The notes under the pieces were generated by a model that worked only from the letters and a program-made list of their open reading frames with translations, was not told the origin of the DNA and made no database searches. From Mycobacterium angelicum (GTDB taxonomy: Bacteria > Actinomycetota > Actinomycetes > Mycobacteriales > Mycobacteriaceae), in the NCBI RefSeq assembly GCF_002086155.1, contig NZ_MVHE01000019.1, forward strand, positions 1-64,000: a stretch of DNA of 64,000 bases, read 5' to 3'. Position 1 is the stretch's first letter. The number at the start of each line of letters is the position of its first letter. The position numbers were made by a program, and so were the translations under genes. Shown piece by piece: positions 18,372 to 28,700 of the stretch.

Positions 18372-18420
18372 GATCGTGAAGTCCGTCATTTCAGGCACCG
18401 TTAATGGCGGACACCACGAC
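18372..18420. repeat. Degenerate repeat, copy B (right edge of lipid cassette)
   Basis: Partner of 8234-8282 (34 of 49 ungapped identities, same orientation). It lies in the 176-base gap between the convergent cNMP-patatin and pfaC-like genes. The gap also contains a 47-codon stretch (18394-18534, minus strand) open in frame directly after the pfaC stop, with no start codon of the usual kind. That could be a worn former C-terminus or a small gene. Confidence 0.55.
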
Positions 18421-18534
18421 GTTGGTGGCGGGACAAAACGACGGGGCGTACTCGCGGTCTCCGGGCTGATCGCGGTTGATGACGTATGAAATCGTGCGGT
18501 CATTGCCAGGCGTAACTGTTATCGAAATCTCCTC

Positions 18535-21500
18535 TTATGCCTCAGTAGTCGAATCGAACCGGGCCAACTTGAGCCAGTCGTCGTAGCGGCAGTCATCTCG
18601 CCACTCGACGGGCAGCGCTGCCAACGCGTCGTCGATGGCGGCCCAGATTGTTTGCCTCGGTGCTAAATCCGTTGTGACAGCGGTTATTCGAGCTTCGGCG
18701 GCTAGGTTGGCTTCGTGTGGTACATCGGTGATGGGTGCCAGGGCGTTGATGGCGTCCAGGACCCGGGTTCGGCGTGCAGCGTATGGAAGTGCGGCCAATT
18801 CGTCGGGCAGGATGGGAGATCCGAAGATGTAGTCCTGTGCGGCGTGGCGGTATGGGACCTCCAATTTGTGGTTCAACGGCTGCTCGGGCAGGCCGCCGGC
18901 GAAATGCAGTGGCACGATCGGCAGTGACATGTCCACTGCGAGATCCAGCAGCGTGGAAGTAAGCGTTTGAACCCGCTGAGCCGAGGAAGTCTGCCGGGTG
19001 CCGGAGGCATGGACCAGCAATGACGAGCCGCGCTCTGCGATGTCTTGCTTGACCTTGTCGACGATGGCCAAGAAGGTGTGCGGCTTGTCCTGCTCGAAAT
19101 AGTGGATGTTGCGCAGGCCGGTGGCTTCGCCGCTGCCGAGTGTCCGCGACAGCCTTCCAACCCAACGGTTCACGTGTTTGGCGTTCGATACGGTCACCAC
19201 GGTCGTGTCGGTCAGCCAAGAGGCGATTACCGTGCCCAGGATCGATTCGATTTGCACCTGATGATTGGCGAGCAAGAGCACGCTGCGGCCGTTGAGTTCC
19301 TGGAGCGCTGCGGGATCCTCGACGATGACGTGGCGCACGTAGCGCGACAGCAGCGCCCAAATCAGCAGATCGCCGAGCCAGCCCTGCTGCTTGCCGGTCT
19401 GCTGGGCCCACCAGGCTCGCACCGGCGTCCAGTCGCAGTGCAGTCCCGCGCGTGCGTGCAAAACCGGGGGACGGGTGTTCTCGATCGTCACTGAAATGGC
19501 TTCGAGCGGCAGCGCCGGGCACGACGCCTGGCCGTTTCGCAGTTGCACCGTGGAGGGATGAATCGCGCCGTGCGCGGCGTGGGCGACGGCCTCCTTGGCC
19601 GCCACTTCCATAGCCAGCTGGGCAGCACCGCCGGTGCCGCACGAATACAGCGCTTGAACGGTGCCCGGGAACCAGTTGGCTTGGTTGACTTGGCTTGCGT
19701 CAAGCTCGATTTCGCCGGGGCCGCGCTGTTCACTCAGCGATAGCCCCGGCACCGCCCGGCGCTGCAGGAAGGCGCGCCGCTGCACACCATCGGCTTGACC
19801 CAGTGATGTCTTCGGCAACAACACCTCGACCACCCGGATCTGGGCCCAAGGGCGGCCATCGATGCCGTACCACAGATCGACCATCGGACATTGCTGCTGT
19901 GAATCTGCAAAGCCCGCGAAGCGCGCCTCGACGGCCACCTTTCCCTGCTCGGGTGCATCGCGATAAAACCGCGCCCACACGATGTGGTGTGGGAAACCAA
20001 CTTTCGAATCGGTCGAGGTGCGGTCCGGGCCGCGGCTGTGCCCGGTCCACACACTCAGCTCGGTGTGCGGGACGATGTGCAAACCCGCGTCGAGCAATCC
20101 GGGGTGCACGAGGCCGGCGGGAACGGCGCAGCGGCTGACCGTCAGGATTCCACTGGCACCTTCGTGGCTGAACTCGGCTCCGTCATCGAGACTTTGAAAC
20201 GCCGGACCGTGGAACACGGCGCCGGAGTCATACGGGTTGGACATGGGCAACGCCGCACTCAGCGGACTTGGCGCCGGCGGTCCATCCGGGTAGTCCGAAG
20301 CGGTAGAGACGGTGCCGGAACCGATTGTCTCCCAACGCGACAGCGTGGGGTTGGCAGCTTCGCGCCACACGTGCAGTTGCGCATCGTAGCTGTCCGGCGC
20401 CGTCCGCTCGATCTGAGTGCGCAGGTGCACCGGTGCGTCGACGACAATCCAGCGCGACAGATACAAGTCGCGGATCTCCACGACTGCCGCGCCGTCAGCG
20501 GCTTGCACGGCCGCCTGGGCGACCAGGTCCAACACCGACATCAGTGGTAGGGCCGCGGCGGTTTGGGTCGGGCGATGATCGGCGATCCAGCTGTCGCGTG
20601 CCGGATCGATGATGGTCCTCAGGGTTGTGACCGTCGCCGCGGCTCCCGACGATGCACCGGAGGTGACGGTTTGGCCGTGCGGGCTGCCCTTGATTCGCAT
20701 CCCGAGATTGGTGGCCGAGTAGATCCGCAGGCCGTCTACCCACAGTGCGGCATCGGCGAGCGCCAGAATCCCGTCGTCGCTGCGCTCAATCGTGGTGATC
20801 TCCAATTGCGTGGTGATCAGTTTGTTGTGTGGGCGGACCTGTCCGCGATAGCGCCACGTCATCGACTGGTCGATGGCCAGCGGTTCGAACCGCGCGTGCG
20901 GACCTGCTTCCTCGCCCAGCCCCAGATCGAGCATGGCGAACTGCAGAAGGTTGATCATCGACTCGATTCCCAAGGATCCGGGTTGTACCGGGTCTTGGAA
21001 GAAATGAGCCTTGAAGAACCACTCGGTGGGGTCGACGCTCTTGACGGCGCGCCAGCGCCCCAACCCTGCGCGACCGGCGGTGGGCCAACGTCCCGTGACG
21101 CGGTCGATCATCAGCAGCATCGGTTCAGGCAGCATCGCGCCGGGGCCGAAATGGCCTTGCGGACGGGTGGTCAGATCGACATCGGGAGCCGCGGACGGCG
21201 CCGCGAGCTGTTCGTGCTCGGCGCCACTCGTCGGTAGACCGAGTTGCTGCTCCAGAGCCGGGCCGGGAAAGTAGCCGAAAACCGTTTCGGCGCCGTAGAC
21301 CTGGGCGTCACCGGCATAAGCGTGTGCGCTGAAGCTGACGATGATGGTGTCGGCGACCTTGGCGACGTTTTTCAGGTGAACTTCGGTACGCAACGTCCCG
21401 ATGGACGGGCCGACCTCCCGGTGCTGAACACCGACGCCGTCAAGGTTGCGGAAGAACAGGTCCACGTCGGTCGACAACGGGCAGCCGATATAGCTGGCCA

Positions 21501-24500
21501 GCCAACCGCAGGGTTGCAGGCAGACTTCCATCAGCACCGCACTGGGCATCGTGCGACAACCGTTGGCCGTGAAATACCAAGCGTCGCAAGGTACGTCGTA
21601 CTCGGCGACCAGCGTCACACCCGATTGCATCACCCCGATCTCGCCCACCACCTCGGTCACGCGCGACATGAAGTGATAAGGCGGGGAAGGCAATCGAGCA
21701 ACCTTGCGGCTTGTGTCGAATCGTTGGTAGCGCTCGCCGAAGGCGCGCGATGGCTTGCCCCAGGCGCAAGCCAGCAATGACTTGTAGTCGAAACTGAACC
21801 CGTCGCTGACCGCGACCGGCTTGGGTTCAACGTAGTGATCCAGTTGCGGCAGGCCCTGATCCATGGGCCAGCCGGGTGAAAGCTTCAACCCCAGGCGGGG
21901 GCAATGGAAGGCCGCCAACCCGTCGACGGTGCACAGCACGTCGGCGAACAGCGTCGGTTCGGGCTCGTTGATGAGCTCTCGGATGAATACCTCATACACG
22001 ACTTCGCGCGAGCTGGGGGTGACCTGGCCGCGGCACTTGAGTTTGCACGTCTCGAACGGGACCGGTTCGAATCGCCACCCGTCACATGCCAGCGTCATGC
22101 CCGCCGCCGTCATGTAGATGGCCATCGCTTGCAGCGTGCCCTCGAACATCAAGGTTCCCGGCATGCACGGGTCGTTCTTGAAATGCCCATGGAAGAACCA
22201 GGTTTCGGCGGTGATGTGCTGTACACCGCGCAGATAGCCGCGGCCCCAGGGGCCGCCGGAGAAGTCGATCTGGGTCACTTCGTCGACGAACAGCATGTCG
22301 CCACCGGCGGTGGTGGGGGTGCGGGTATGGCTTGCCGCGCGCTCGAACCCCGCGCCCAGCCGCGGCCAGAGCTGGCCGGCGGCAAGGGCTTTGAGATCGC
22401 TGGTCGACAAGGAGTGTCGCGCCGTTGCGCAGGGCGGGGAATCGAGGCGGCCGGTAACGGTCTGTTCCTCCGGTCGCCACAGAATTCCGCCCGAGGCAGC
22501 CAGTTCCTCGTCGGAAAAGAAGCCGGCCTGTCCGTTGCGAACCGCCAATCGTTCGGTGCCGCCGATGGTGCAGTCGTAGTGGAAGAAGAACAGGCGGATG
22601 TCGCCTTGCCGGGCGTGACCGTCGACATGGATGTCGAAGCGCAGCGTGTCGCCGATCTCGGGCAAGCCACCGAGAAAGGTCAATTCGCACCCGAGGAGGC
22701 GATACACGCGTTCGCCCTTGTTGGCGAAATCCGCACCCATCCACGAGATGAGCATGAGGTCGGCCTGGCCGCTTTCGATCATGATTCCGGCCGGCATCCG
22801 GCCCTGGTGCAGCCACCACGCGTAGGCCGTCACGTCGGTCTCGGTCCACAGGGTTCCGGTGCCGGGCCGACCGGGCTCAGCGTCGATGCCCAGCAATCGA
22901 TCCGCGAGCAACAGCGGCGGTTGGGGCATCCGGGTCTGGCGCGGATAGCCGTCTTGGCACGTGAAGGCGGGTCCATAGATCTCGGAGATCTTGCCCGAGG
23001 CATGCACCCGCAAACCGTCTTGGTCCAGCGTCAACCCGGTGGGGGTGCTCTTGACGGTTGGCGACGGAAGGACGGCGCCACTCGGCGGTACCGGCTGGAC
23101 TGCGCGGTGCGAGCCGTTGTCGCAGCGACGCGACGCGGCGATGTGCGAATGGGGTGTCGGTGGCGCGGGGACGTCGCCGCGAGCGGGCAATGCGTCGCCG
23201 GCGGTCGGTATGGCCGGTGGCTTCGGCAGCACAGTAACCGACGGGCCGGCGTCCGCCGCGGCTGACGAGCTGGTCAGGTCGGCGAGGTCAGGCAGCCGAA
23301 CGGGCGGCATGTGTGCCACGAACTCCAGCAGCCTCGCGCTGCCGCTGTCGCTGCGTGCGGCGGCCAGCTGGAGCGCCAAAGACTGACGTCGTGTCGCGCT
23401 GTCGCGCGGTAGGCCCGCCGGTGTGCGCAGCGTCAGTTGTTGATGCTCGCCGGCCAGTCCGTCCAGGGTGACGACCACCTCACGTGGCTCTTGGGTGGCC
23501 TGCGACCCGTCGGGTTCGATTCCGAGGAAACCGAATAGCACCCCGGCAGACACTTGCAGCAGCCCGGAGGCCGCGTGGGCGTGACCCAGCAGCGGCTCGA
23601 CGTTGAAGCTCCCCGGGGCCGTACCGACCCGAAGCTCATGAGCGGGTGCCTGTCCTGGGGTGGCCGGGGCACCCGGCAACAGGGCGTAGATCGTATCGTT
23701 TTGCCGGAGAGCATCTTCGGCGCGCTTGAGCACCATGAGCACCGCGGCATCACCGGGTATCTGCTCGTCCGCGGTGAGCAGCATGCGGGCTGCCGCCTCG
23801 TGGACCGGCTCACAGCTGAGGTCGACCGCGCCCACCACGGCCGCGTCGATCTCGCCGTGTCGAAGCGCGCGTGCCGCCAGCTCGAGTGCCGTTGTGCCGG
23901 ACAACTGTTCACGCGACACGGTGAAGCTGGGGCCGCGCAGGTCGAATTGGCTGTTGATCCGGTTGGCGACGATGTTGGGCATGGAGCCGACGACGGTGCT
24001 GGCGGCCAGGCCCGGAACGACCCCGTCGCGCGTGCGCGCCAGTTGTGCCGGGTCGTCGATCGTGTGGGCGAGCCGCCACCGCAGGCCCCACCGGGCCACT
24101 TCGGCGTCGCAGTTCATGCCCATCACGACGCTGGTGGTCTCCTGGGGCAGGCCCGCGATGACCCCGGCGATGTTGAGGGCGGCACGCAGCGCGGCAACCT
24201 GTTGCGGCAGAGCGTTTTTCAGATCGCTCGGCGGGAATCGTACCTTCGTCACATCCAGTGACAGAGTGGACATGCGTGCGCGGAGGACACCGTCGGCTTC
24301 CTGGGTGACCAGTGGCCGGCCCGCGGCGAGATGGTTTGCCACCTCGGCCGTTTCGTAGCCGTCGCCCGCGATGATGCTCAAGCCCACGATCGCGACGTCG
24401 GCGTCCGTCGGACTCGGGTTTGCACACCACCATCGGGCATCGGCGCTCGGGCGGTCGGTGTCCACCCATTCTTCGACGATCAGGTGGGCGTTGTTGCCGC

Positions 24501-25755
24501 CGAAGCCGAAGTTGTTGACCGCCGCGCGCCGTGGTCCGCGGGTGGTCCACGGCTCGGCGGCAGTGAGCAACCGAAACGGCGACTCCGCGATGAACGGCAC
24601 CGGGTTCTCAACATGCAGTGTCGGCGGCCGCAATCGGGCGCGCATGGCTCCCAGCACCTTGATCAGACCGGCGATGCCGGAGGCCGTAATGGAGTGGCCC
24701 AGATTGGATTTCAGCGATCCGATCGGCACGTCTTGGGCACCGGCGAAGATGCGCGCCATGCTCTTCAGTTCGGTGAGGTCGCCCAGGGGAGTCCCCGTTG
24801 CGTGACACTCGATCATCGAGATGTCCTCGGGGTCCAGGTCGGCCATGTCGTAGGCCGACCGCATCGCACGTATCTGGCCCTCCTGCGAAGGCGTCAGCAT
24901 GCTGCTTCCGCGGCCGTCGTTGGCGACACCGATCGCGCGGATCAGGCCGAGTATCTGCGCGTCCGACGCCAGCGCGTCGTCGAGGCGCCGCAGAACCACG
25001 AAACCGGCACCCTCGGCCGGAACCAGGCCGTCGGCTTGCTGATGGAACGGACGCGACGCGCCCGCATGACTCAACGCCTGCAACGCGCAGAAGCCCACGT
25101 GCAGAAACAAATCGTCGGCGCGATTGACGCCACCGGCCAGCATGACGTCGGCCGTCCGGTCATGCAGCCGGTCACAGGCCAGCTTGATCGCATACAGCGA
25201 CGACGCGCACCCGGCATCGAGGCACAGCGCTCCCGCGGTCAGGCCCAGCGCGCGAGCGACAAGGTGTGCGGGCAGCCCGGAGTGGAACCGGTTGCGCCAG
25301 TCGATGTCGGCGTCGTCGGCGCGCCAGACCTGGGCGGCGAGCGAGGCCATGGTGTGGGTGGGATAGCTCAGGTTTCCCAGCACGACGCCCACCCGATCGG
25401 GAACGCCGCCGACTTGCCAGCCGGCGCTTTCGATGGCCTGGCGGGCGGTGTGAAGCGTCCACCGGTAAAGGGGGTCAAGACTGACCAGGGAGTCGGCGTC
25501 AAGCAGGAAGCCATTCGGGTTGAAGACGTCTTCGAAGCCGCGCACATAGCCGCCCCGGTCCGACCAGGTGTGGTCGAAACACGGCCCGGTGATCTGCTCG
25601 CGCACGATGCGAGCACCACTCACCCCCCAGTAGTCCTGCGGGGGTGTGCCGAGAACGTCTCGGCCCTGTTGGATCGTCGTCCACAGCTGATCGGGATTCA
25701 GTCCACCCGGGAAGACGCAGCCCTGCCCTACGACCGCGATCGGTTCGAATTTCAT
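18535..25755 (-). CDS. PUFA-type (secondary lipid) synthase subunit PfaC-like: KS-CLF-DH-DH-DH-acyltransferase
   Basis: 2406 residues from ATG 25755 (MKFEPIAVVGQG), GGAGG four bases upstream. In order: ketosynthase 1-450 with Cys183 (D-A-G-C-A-S-S), His318 and His354; chain-length-factor-like KS ~455-770, where the Cys is replaced by Gln617 (S-R-E-Q-L-S-G); FabA-type dehydratase regions around 930-1290 (G-H-F-K-N-D-P-C-M-P-G, His1191) and 1390-1690 (A-H-F-F-Q-D-P-V-Q-P-G, His1584); a PKS-like hot-dog dehydratase ~1715-1980; and a C-terminal PlsC/AGPAT-type acyltransferase ~2110-2340 with N-H-Q-V-Q-I-E. The order, including the fused acyltransferase, resembles myxobacterial Pfa3. Together with pfaA- and pfaD-like proteins it should build a polyunsaturated chain from malonyl units. 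The AGPAT motif has Glu for Asp. Confidence 0.92.
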   Translation of the reverse strand: MKFEPIAVVGQGCVFPGGLNPDQLWTTIQQGRDVLGTPPQDYWGVSGARIVREQITGPCFDHTWSDRGGYVRGFEDVFNPNGFLLDADSLVSLDPLYRWTLHTARQAIESAGWQVGGVPDRVGVVLGNLSYPTHTMASLAAQVWRADDADIDWRNRFHSGLPAHLVARALGLTAGALCLDAGCASSLYAIKLACDRLHDRTADVMLAGGVNRADDLFLHVGFCALQALSHAGASRPFHQQADGLVPAEGAGFVVLRRLDDALASDAQILGLIRAIGVANDGRGSSMLTPSQEGQIRAMRSAYDMADLDPEDISMIECHATGTPLGDLTELKSMARIFAGAQDVPIGSLKSNLGHSITASGIAGLIKVLGAMRARLRPPTLHVENPVPFIAESPFRLLTAAEPWTTRGPRRAAVNNFGFGGNNAHLIVEEWVDTDRPSADARWWCANPSPTDADVAIVGLSIIAGDGYETAEVANHLAAGRPLVTQEADGVLRARMSTLSLDVTKVRFPPSDLKNALPQQVAALRAALNIAGVIAGLPQETTSVVMGMNCDAEVARWGLRWRLAHTIDDPAQLARTRDGVVPGLAASTVVGSMPNIVANRINSQFDLRGPSFTVSREQLSGTTALELAARALRHGEIDAAVVGAVDLSCEPVHEAAARMLLTADEQIPGDAAVLMVLKRAEDALRQNDTIYALLPGAPATPGQAPAHELRVGTAPGSFNVEPLLGHAHAASGLLQVSAGVLFGFLGIEPDGSQATQEPREVVVTLDGLAGEHQQLTLRTPAGLPRDSATRRQSLALQLAAARSDSGSARLLEFVAHMPPVRLPDLADLTSSSAAADAGPSVTVLPKPPAIPTAGDALPARGDVPAPPTPHSHIAASRRCDNGSHRAVQPVPPSGAVLPSPTVKSTPTGLTLDQDGLRVHASGKISEIYGPAFTCQDGYPRQTRMPQPPLLLADRLLGIDAEPGRPGTGTLWTETDVTAYAWWLHQGRMPAGIMIESGQADLMLISWMGADFANKGERVYRLLGCELTFLGGLPEIGDTLRFDIHVDGHARQGDIRLFFFHYDCTIGGTERLAVRNGQAGFFSDEELAASGGILWRPEEQTVTGRLDSPPCATARHSLSTSDLKALAAGQLWPRLGAGFERAASHTRTPTTAGGDMLFVDEVTQIDFSGGPWGRGYLRGVQHITAETWFFHGHFKNDPCMPGTLMFEGTLQAMAIYMTAAGMTLACDGWRFEPVPFETCKLKCRGQVTPSSREVVYEVFIRELINEPEPTLFADVLCTVDGLAAFHCPRLGLKLSPGWPMDQGLPQLDHYVEPKPVAVSDGFSFDYKSLLACAWGKPSRAFGERYQRFDTSRKVARLPSPPYHFMSRVTEVVGEIGVMQSGVTLVAEYDVPCDAWYFTANGCRTMPSAVLMEVCLQPCGWLASYIGCPLSTDVDLFFRNLDGVGVQHREVGPSIGTLRTEVHLKNVAKVADTIIVSFSAHAYAGDAQVYGAETVFGYFPGPALEQQLGLPTSGAEHEQLAAPSAAPDVDLTTRPQGHFGPGAMLPEPMLLMIDRVTGRWPTAGRAGLGRWRAVKSVDPTEWFFKAHFFQDPVQPGSLGIESMINLLQFAMLDLGLGEEAGPHARFEPLAIDQSMTWRYRGQVRPHNKLITTQLEITTIERSDDGILALADAALWVDGLRIYSATNLGMRIKGSPHGQTVTSGASSGAAATVTTLRTIIDPARDSWIADHRPTQTAAALPLMSVLDLVAQAAVQAADGAAVVEIRDLYLSRWIVVDAPVHLRTQIERTAPDSYDAQLHVWREAANPTLSRWETIGSGTVSTASDYPDGPPAPSPLSAALPMSNPYDSGAVFHGPAFQSLDDGAEFSHEGASGILTVSRCAVPAGLVHPGLLDAGLHIVPHTELSVWTGHSRGPDRTSTDSKVGFPHHIVWARFYRDAPEQGKVAVEARFAGFADSQQQCPMVDLWYGIDGRPWAQIRVVEVLLPKTSLGQADGVQRRAFLQRRAVPGLSLSEQRGPGEIELDASQVNQANWFPGTVQALYSCGTGGAAQLAMEVAAKEAVAHAAHGAIHPSTVQLRNGQASCPALPLEAISVTIENTRPPVLHARAGLHCDWTPVRAWWAQQTGKQQGWLGDLLIWALLSRYVRHVIVEDPAALQELNGRSVLLLANHQVQIESILGTVIASWLTDTTVVTVSNAKHVNRWVGRLSRTLGSGEATGLRNIHYFEQDKPHTFLAIVDKVKQDIAERGSSLLVHASGTRQTSSAQRVQTLTSTLLDLAVDMSLPIVPLHFAGGLPEQPLNHKLEVPYRHAAQDYIFGSPILPDELAALPYAARRTRVLDAINALAPITDVPHEANLAAEARITAVTTDLAPRQTIWAAIDDALAALPVEWRDDCRYDDWLKLARFDSTTEA

Positions 25756-25789
25756 GAGGCCTCCGCCCTTGGCCAAACCAGTGATGTGC

Positions 25790-28700
25790 TCAGTCGCCGT
25801 ACGCGTACATTTCGACCCGTTTGAATTCCGCGATTGCTGACCCGCCGGCATCGGTCAGCCGCAGATCGAAGACGATGCGGTTGTCGTTCGACTCGCCGTT
25901 GTCGAGGTGGCAATACAGGGTGCCGTCGGTGGGTCCCGGACGGTATCGGATGATCTGCTGAATCTGCAGGGGCAGCATGCGACGGCCGGTGCGCATCAGG
26001 CCCCACAAGAATCCGAGTTGCAGGCAGCCGTCCAGCGCGGCCGGATCGGTTGCCCAGCATTGATGCGGCCAGCCCGCCTGGTCGAGACCGTGCAATTGTG
26101 CTGTTGCACCGGATGGTTCGCGCCAGGAGACTCGCTCAATCACTTGGAAGGCGGGGCCGTGGAACAGCCTCCCCTCGCCGTAGAACGACTGTTGTTCGGT
26201 GCTGCATTGCGCTGTGGCGCAACAGGATTCGACTCCCGGCGTGTTGTGATTGCCGGCGCCAAGTTCGGCCGTGGCGCTGTAGCGAACCACCCCAGCGGTG
26301 TCCAGCAACGCAAGCTGCAGCCGCCGTGGTGTGTTTTCGATTGGCACGCAACGCACTACGAACGCATCGCCTGCATCGGTGAAGTTCGGCAGTACGATGC
26401 CGCGAAGAACGCGAAGGTCGCGCAGTCGCACAACCTGCTGACCCGGCAGGCAGCCCTGCGCGGCGCGTACGAACCACTCCGCGACCTGTACAACCGGCAG
26501 CACCACCTGCTGTCGAACGCGGTGATCTACCAGGTACGGCTGCTGCGCGGCGTGTGCCGCCACGCGAACCAGACGCCCGCTCTCCGGCAACCGATCCGGG
26601 AGCCCGCCGGGGATTAGCGCGCCGCCGAGCACTACGTGCGCATCCCGCGTCTGGCTGTCGAGTGCTTCGGCAACGAATGCGCAGGCGCCGTCCTCAACCG
26701 GTATGGGTGTGATACCCCGCGACTCGAACACGGCTTTCAGGGCCGGCGTCACCATGCCTGCCTCCCACGGCCCCCAACCCAATGAGCGGACGAGACATGA
26801 AGGGCCGCGGCGGGTTTGCTCTGCGAGCGCGACCTGGTTCAAGACCTCGTTGGCCATCGCATAGTCGCCCTGTCCGACATTGCCGCGGTGTGCCGATACC
26901 GACGAGAACAGCAGGATCGCCTTGAGCCGGTCGGCGGCGGTTGCTTCGAGCAGCGCAGACAGGCCATCGACTTTGGTGCCGAACACCTGGTCAAACTGAT
27001 CGGTCGACTTCCGGCTCATGCGCGCGTCGGCCAGCACACCGGCACCGTGCACCACTGCGGTAATGGGTCCGACGTCTGTTCGAACACGATCGAGCATTGA
27101 ACAAACCTCGGTACGGTCGCGAACGTCGATCGCTCGATAGATGACACGTGAACCCGCGGCCTCGACCGCGGCGATCGTCGCACGTATCTCACGATCGGCC
27201 TGCACGCGCCGGACTTGTTGTTCCAATTGCCGCGGCGTTGGCTTAGCGCCCGTTCGCTGCGCCTCGGCCAACAGAGCACGTTTGAGTTCGGCTGCCGTCC
27301 TCAGACCGCGCGCCGCGGGCGGTTCGTCGCCCAGCTCGGAGCGGCCGATCACGACGAAGCCGGCCTGGGTCTGCTTTGCCAGTGCGATCACCGCTGCCGC
27401 GGTCACACCTCGTGCCCCACCGGAGACCACGATGACGTCGCGATGATCCAGGCGAGCCAGCCGACCCGTAACCCGGGACTCTTCGGCCACGACCGTTACG
27501 CGGCCGTGTTCGCTGCCCAGTCCCACTTCGAATTCCGGGCCGCCGGCCAAGATCTCCATGGCGATCTGTTCGGCGATTTGGCGCGGGGATTGCTTCGTGG
27601 TGTCTATGTCGATGGCCTTGGCATGGGTGCCCGGCCATTCGAGAGCCACTGTTCTGGTCAGCGCCGCGACGCCGCCCGCCCACGCGCGCGAACCGGCGTC
27701 GCTGAGCAAGCCGAAGGTGCCGCCGGTGTCCTGAACGGTCACGAAAACGCCCCCGCCGCTCTCCATGCGAGGGGCTATCCGCAGCGCGTCGGCGAAGACT
27801 AGACGGTTCACCGCCACGGCTTCGTCGCGGCTCTGCGCCGATGCGAGGCCGCCCAGATGCAGGATGCAGGTCGAGTCCGCACTCGCCTGGGCCACGACGA
27901 CCGCGGAAATGCCGTGTGTCCGCAGAATGTCTGCCAACGCGGCTGCGACGGCAGTCTCGCCTCCGACGATCTCGAGCCGGTCAGCCTCGTGCAGGCCCGC
28001 TATGCCCATCCCGCAAGCCGGAGCGGCGATTGCGCGCACTGTGTAGCGCGCAATCGGCCGTCCGGTCAACTCAAAAGGGAGGCGATCACCCCTCTCGATC
28101 AACGTCGCCCCGTTGTGTTGGCCATTTCCGTTGGCGCTGTGGCTCATTGGCTTGGAAAGGGGGGCGAGGTAGTCGACGATCTCCTGCAAGGTCGTCAAGC
28201 CGGCCATCGCCGAGGCCTCCATGTCCGGCAAGGACGGGACTCGCTGCTGAACCGCGGACAAGATCTCCACCCGCTTGATCGAGTCGATGCCCAGGTCGGC
28301 TTCCAGTGCCATCGACAGGTCCAATATCTCCACGGGATAGCCGGTCTTTTCGGCAACGACGTCGAGCATGTCGCTCACCAGATCCGTGTCGACGCCGGCC
28401 GGCTTCTCGGGCACCGCCGACCCGTTAGGGGGCGACGGCGGCTTCTCGAGCACCGCCGTCCCGTTGCGCTGCCCATTTCCGTTGGTGCTGTGGCCTATTG
28501 GCTTGGACAGGGGGGCGAGGTAGTCGACGATCTCCTGCAGGGTCGTCAAGCCGGCCATCGCCGAGGCTTCCATGTCGGGCAAGGACGGGACTCGCTGCTG
28601 GACCGCGGACAAGATCTCCACCCGCTTGATCGAGTCGATGCCCAGGTCGGCTTCCAGTGCCATCGAGAGGTCCAATATCTCCACGGGATAGCCGGTCTTT

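Noticed and set aside
21904..23265. 453-codon plus-strand frame inside the pfaC-like gene, with similar ones at 24331-25824 and 28874-30235
   Set aside because: They lie wholly within synthase genes whose minus-strand domains and active sites are clear. They are compositional shadows.
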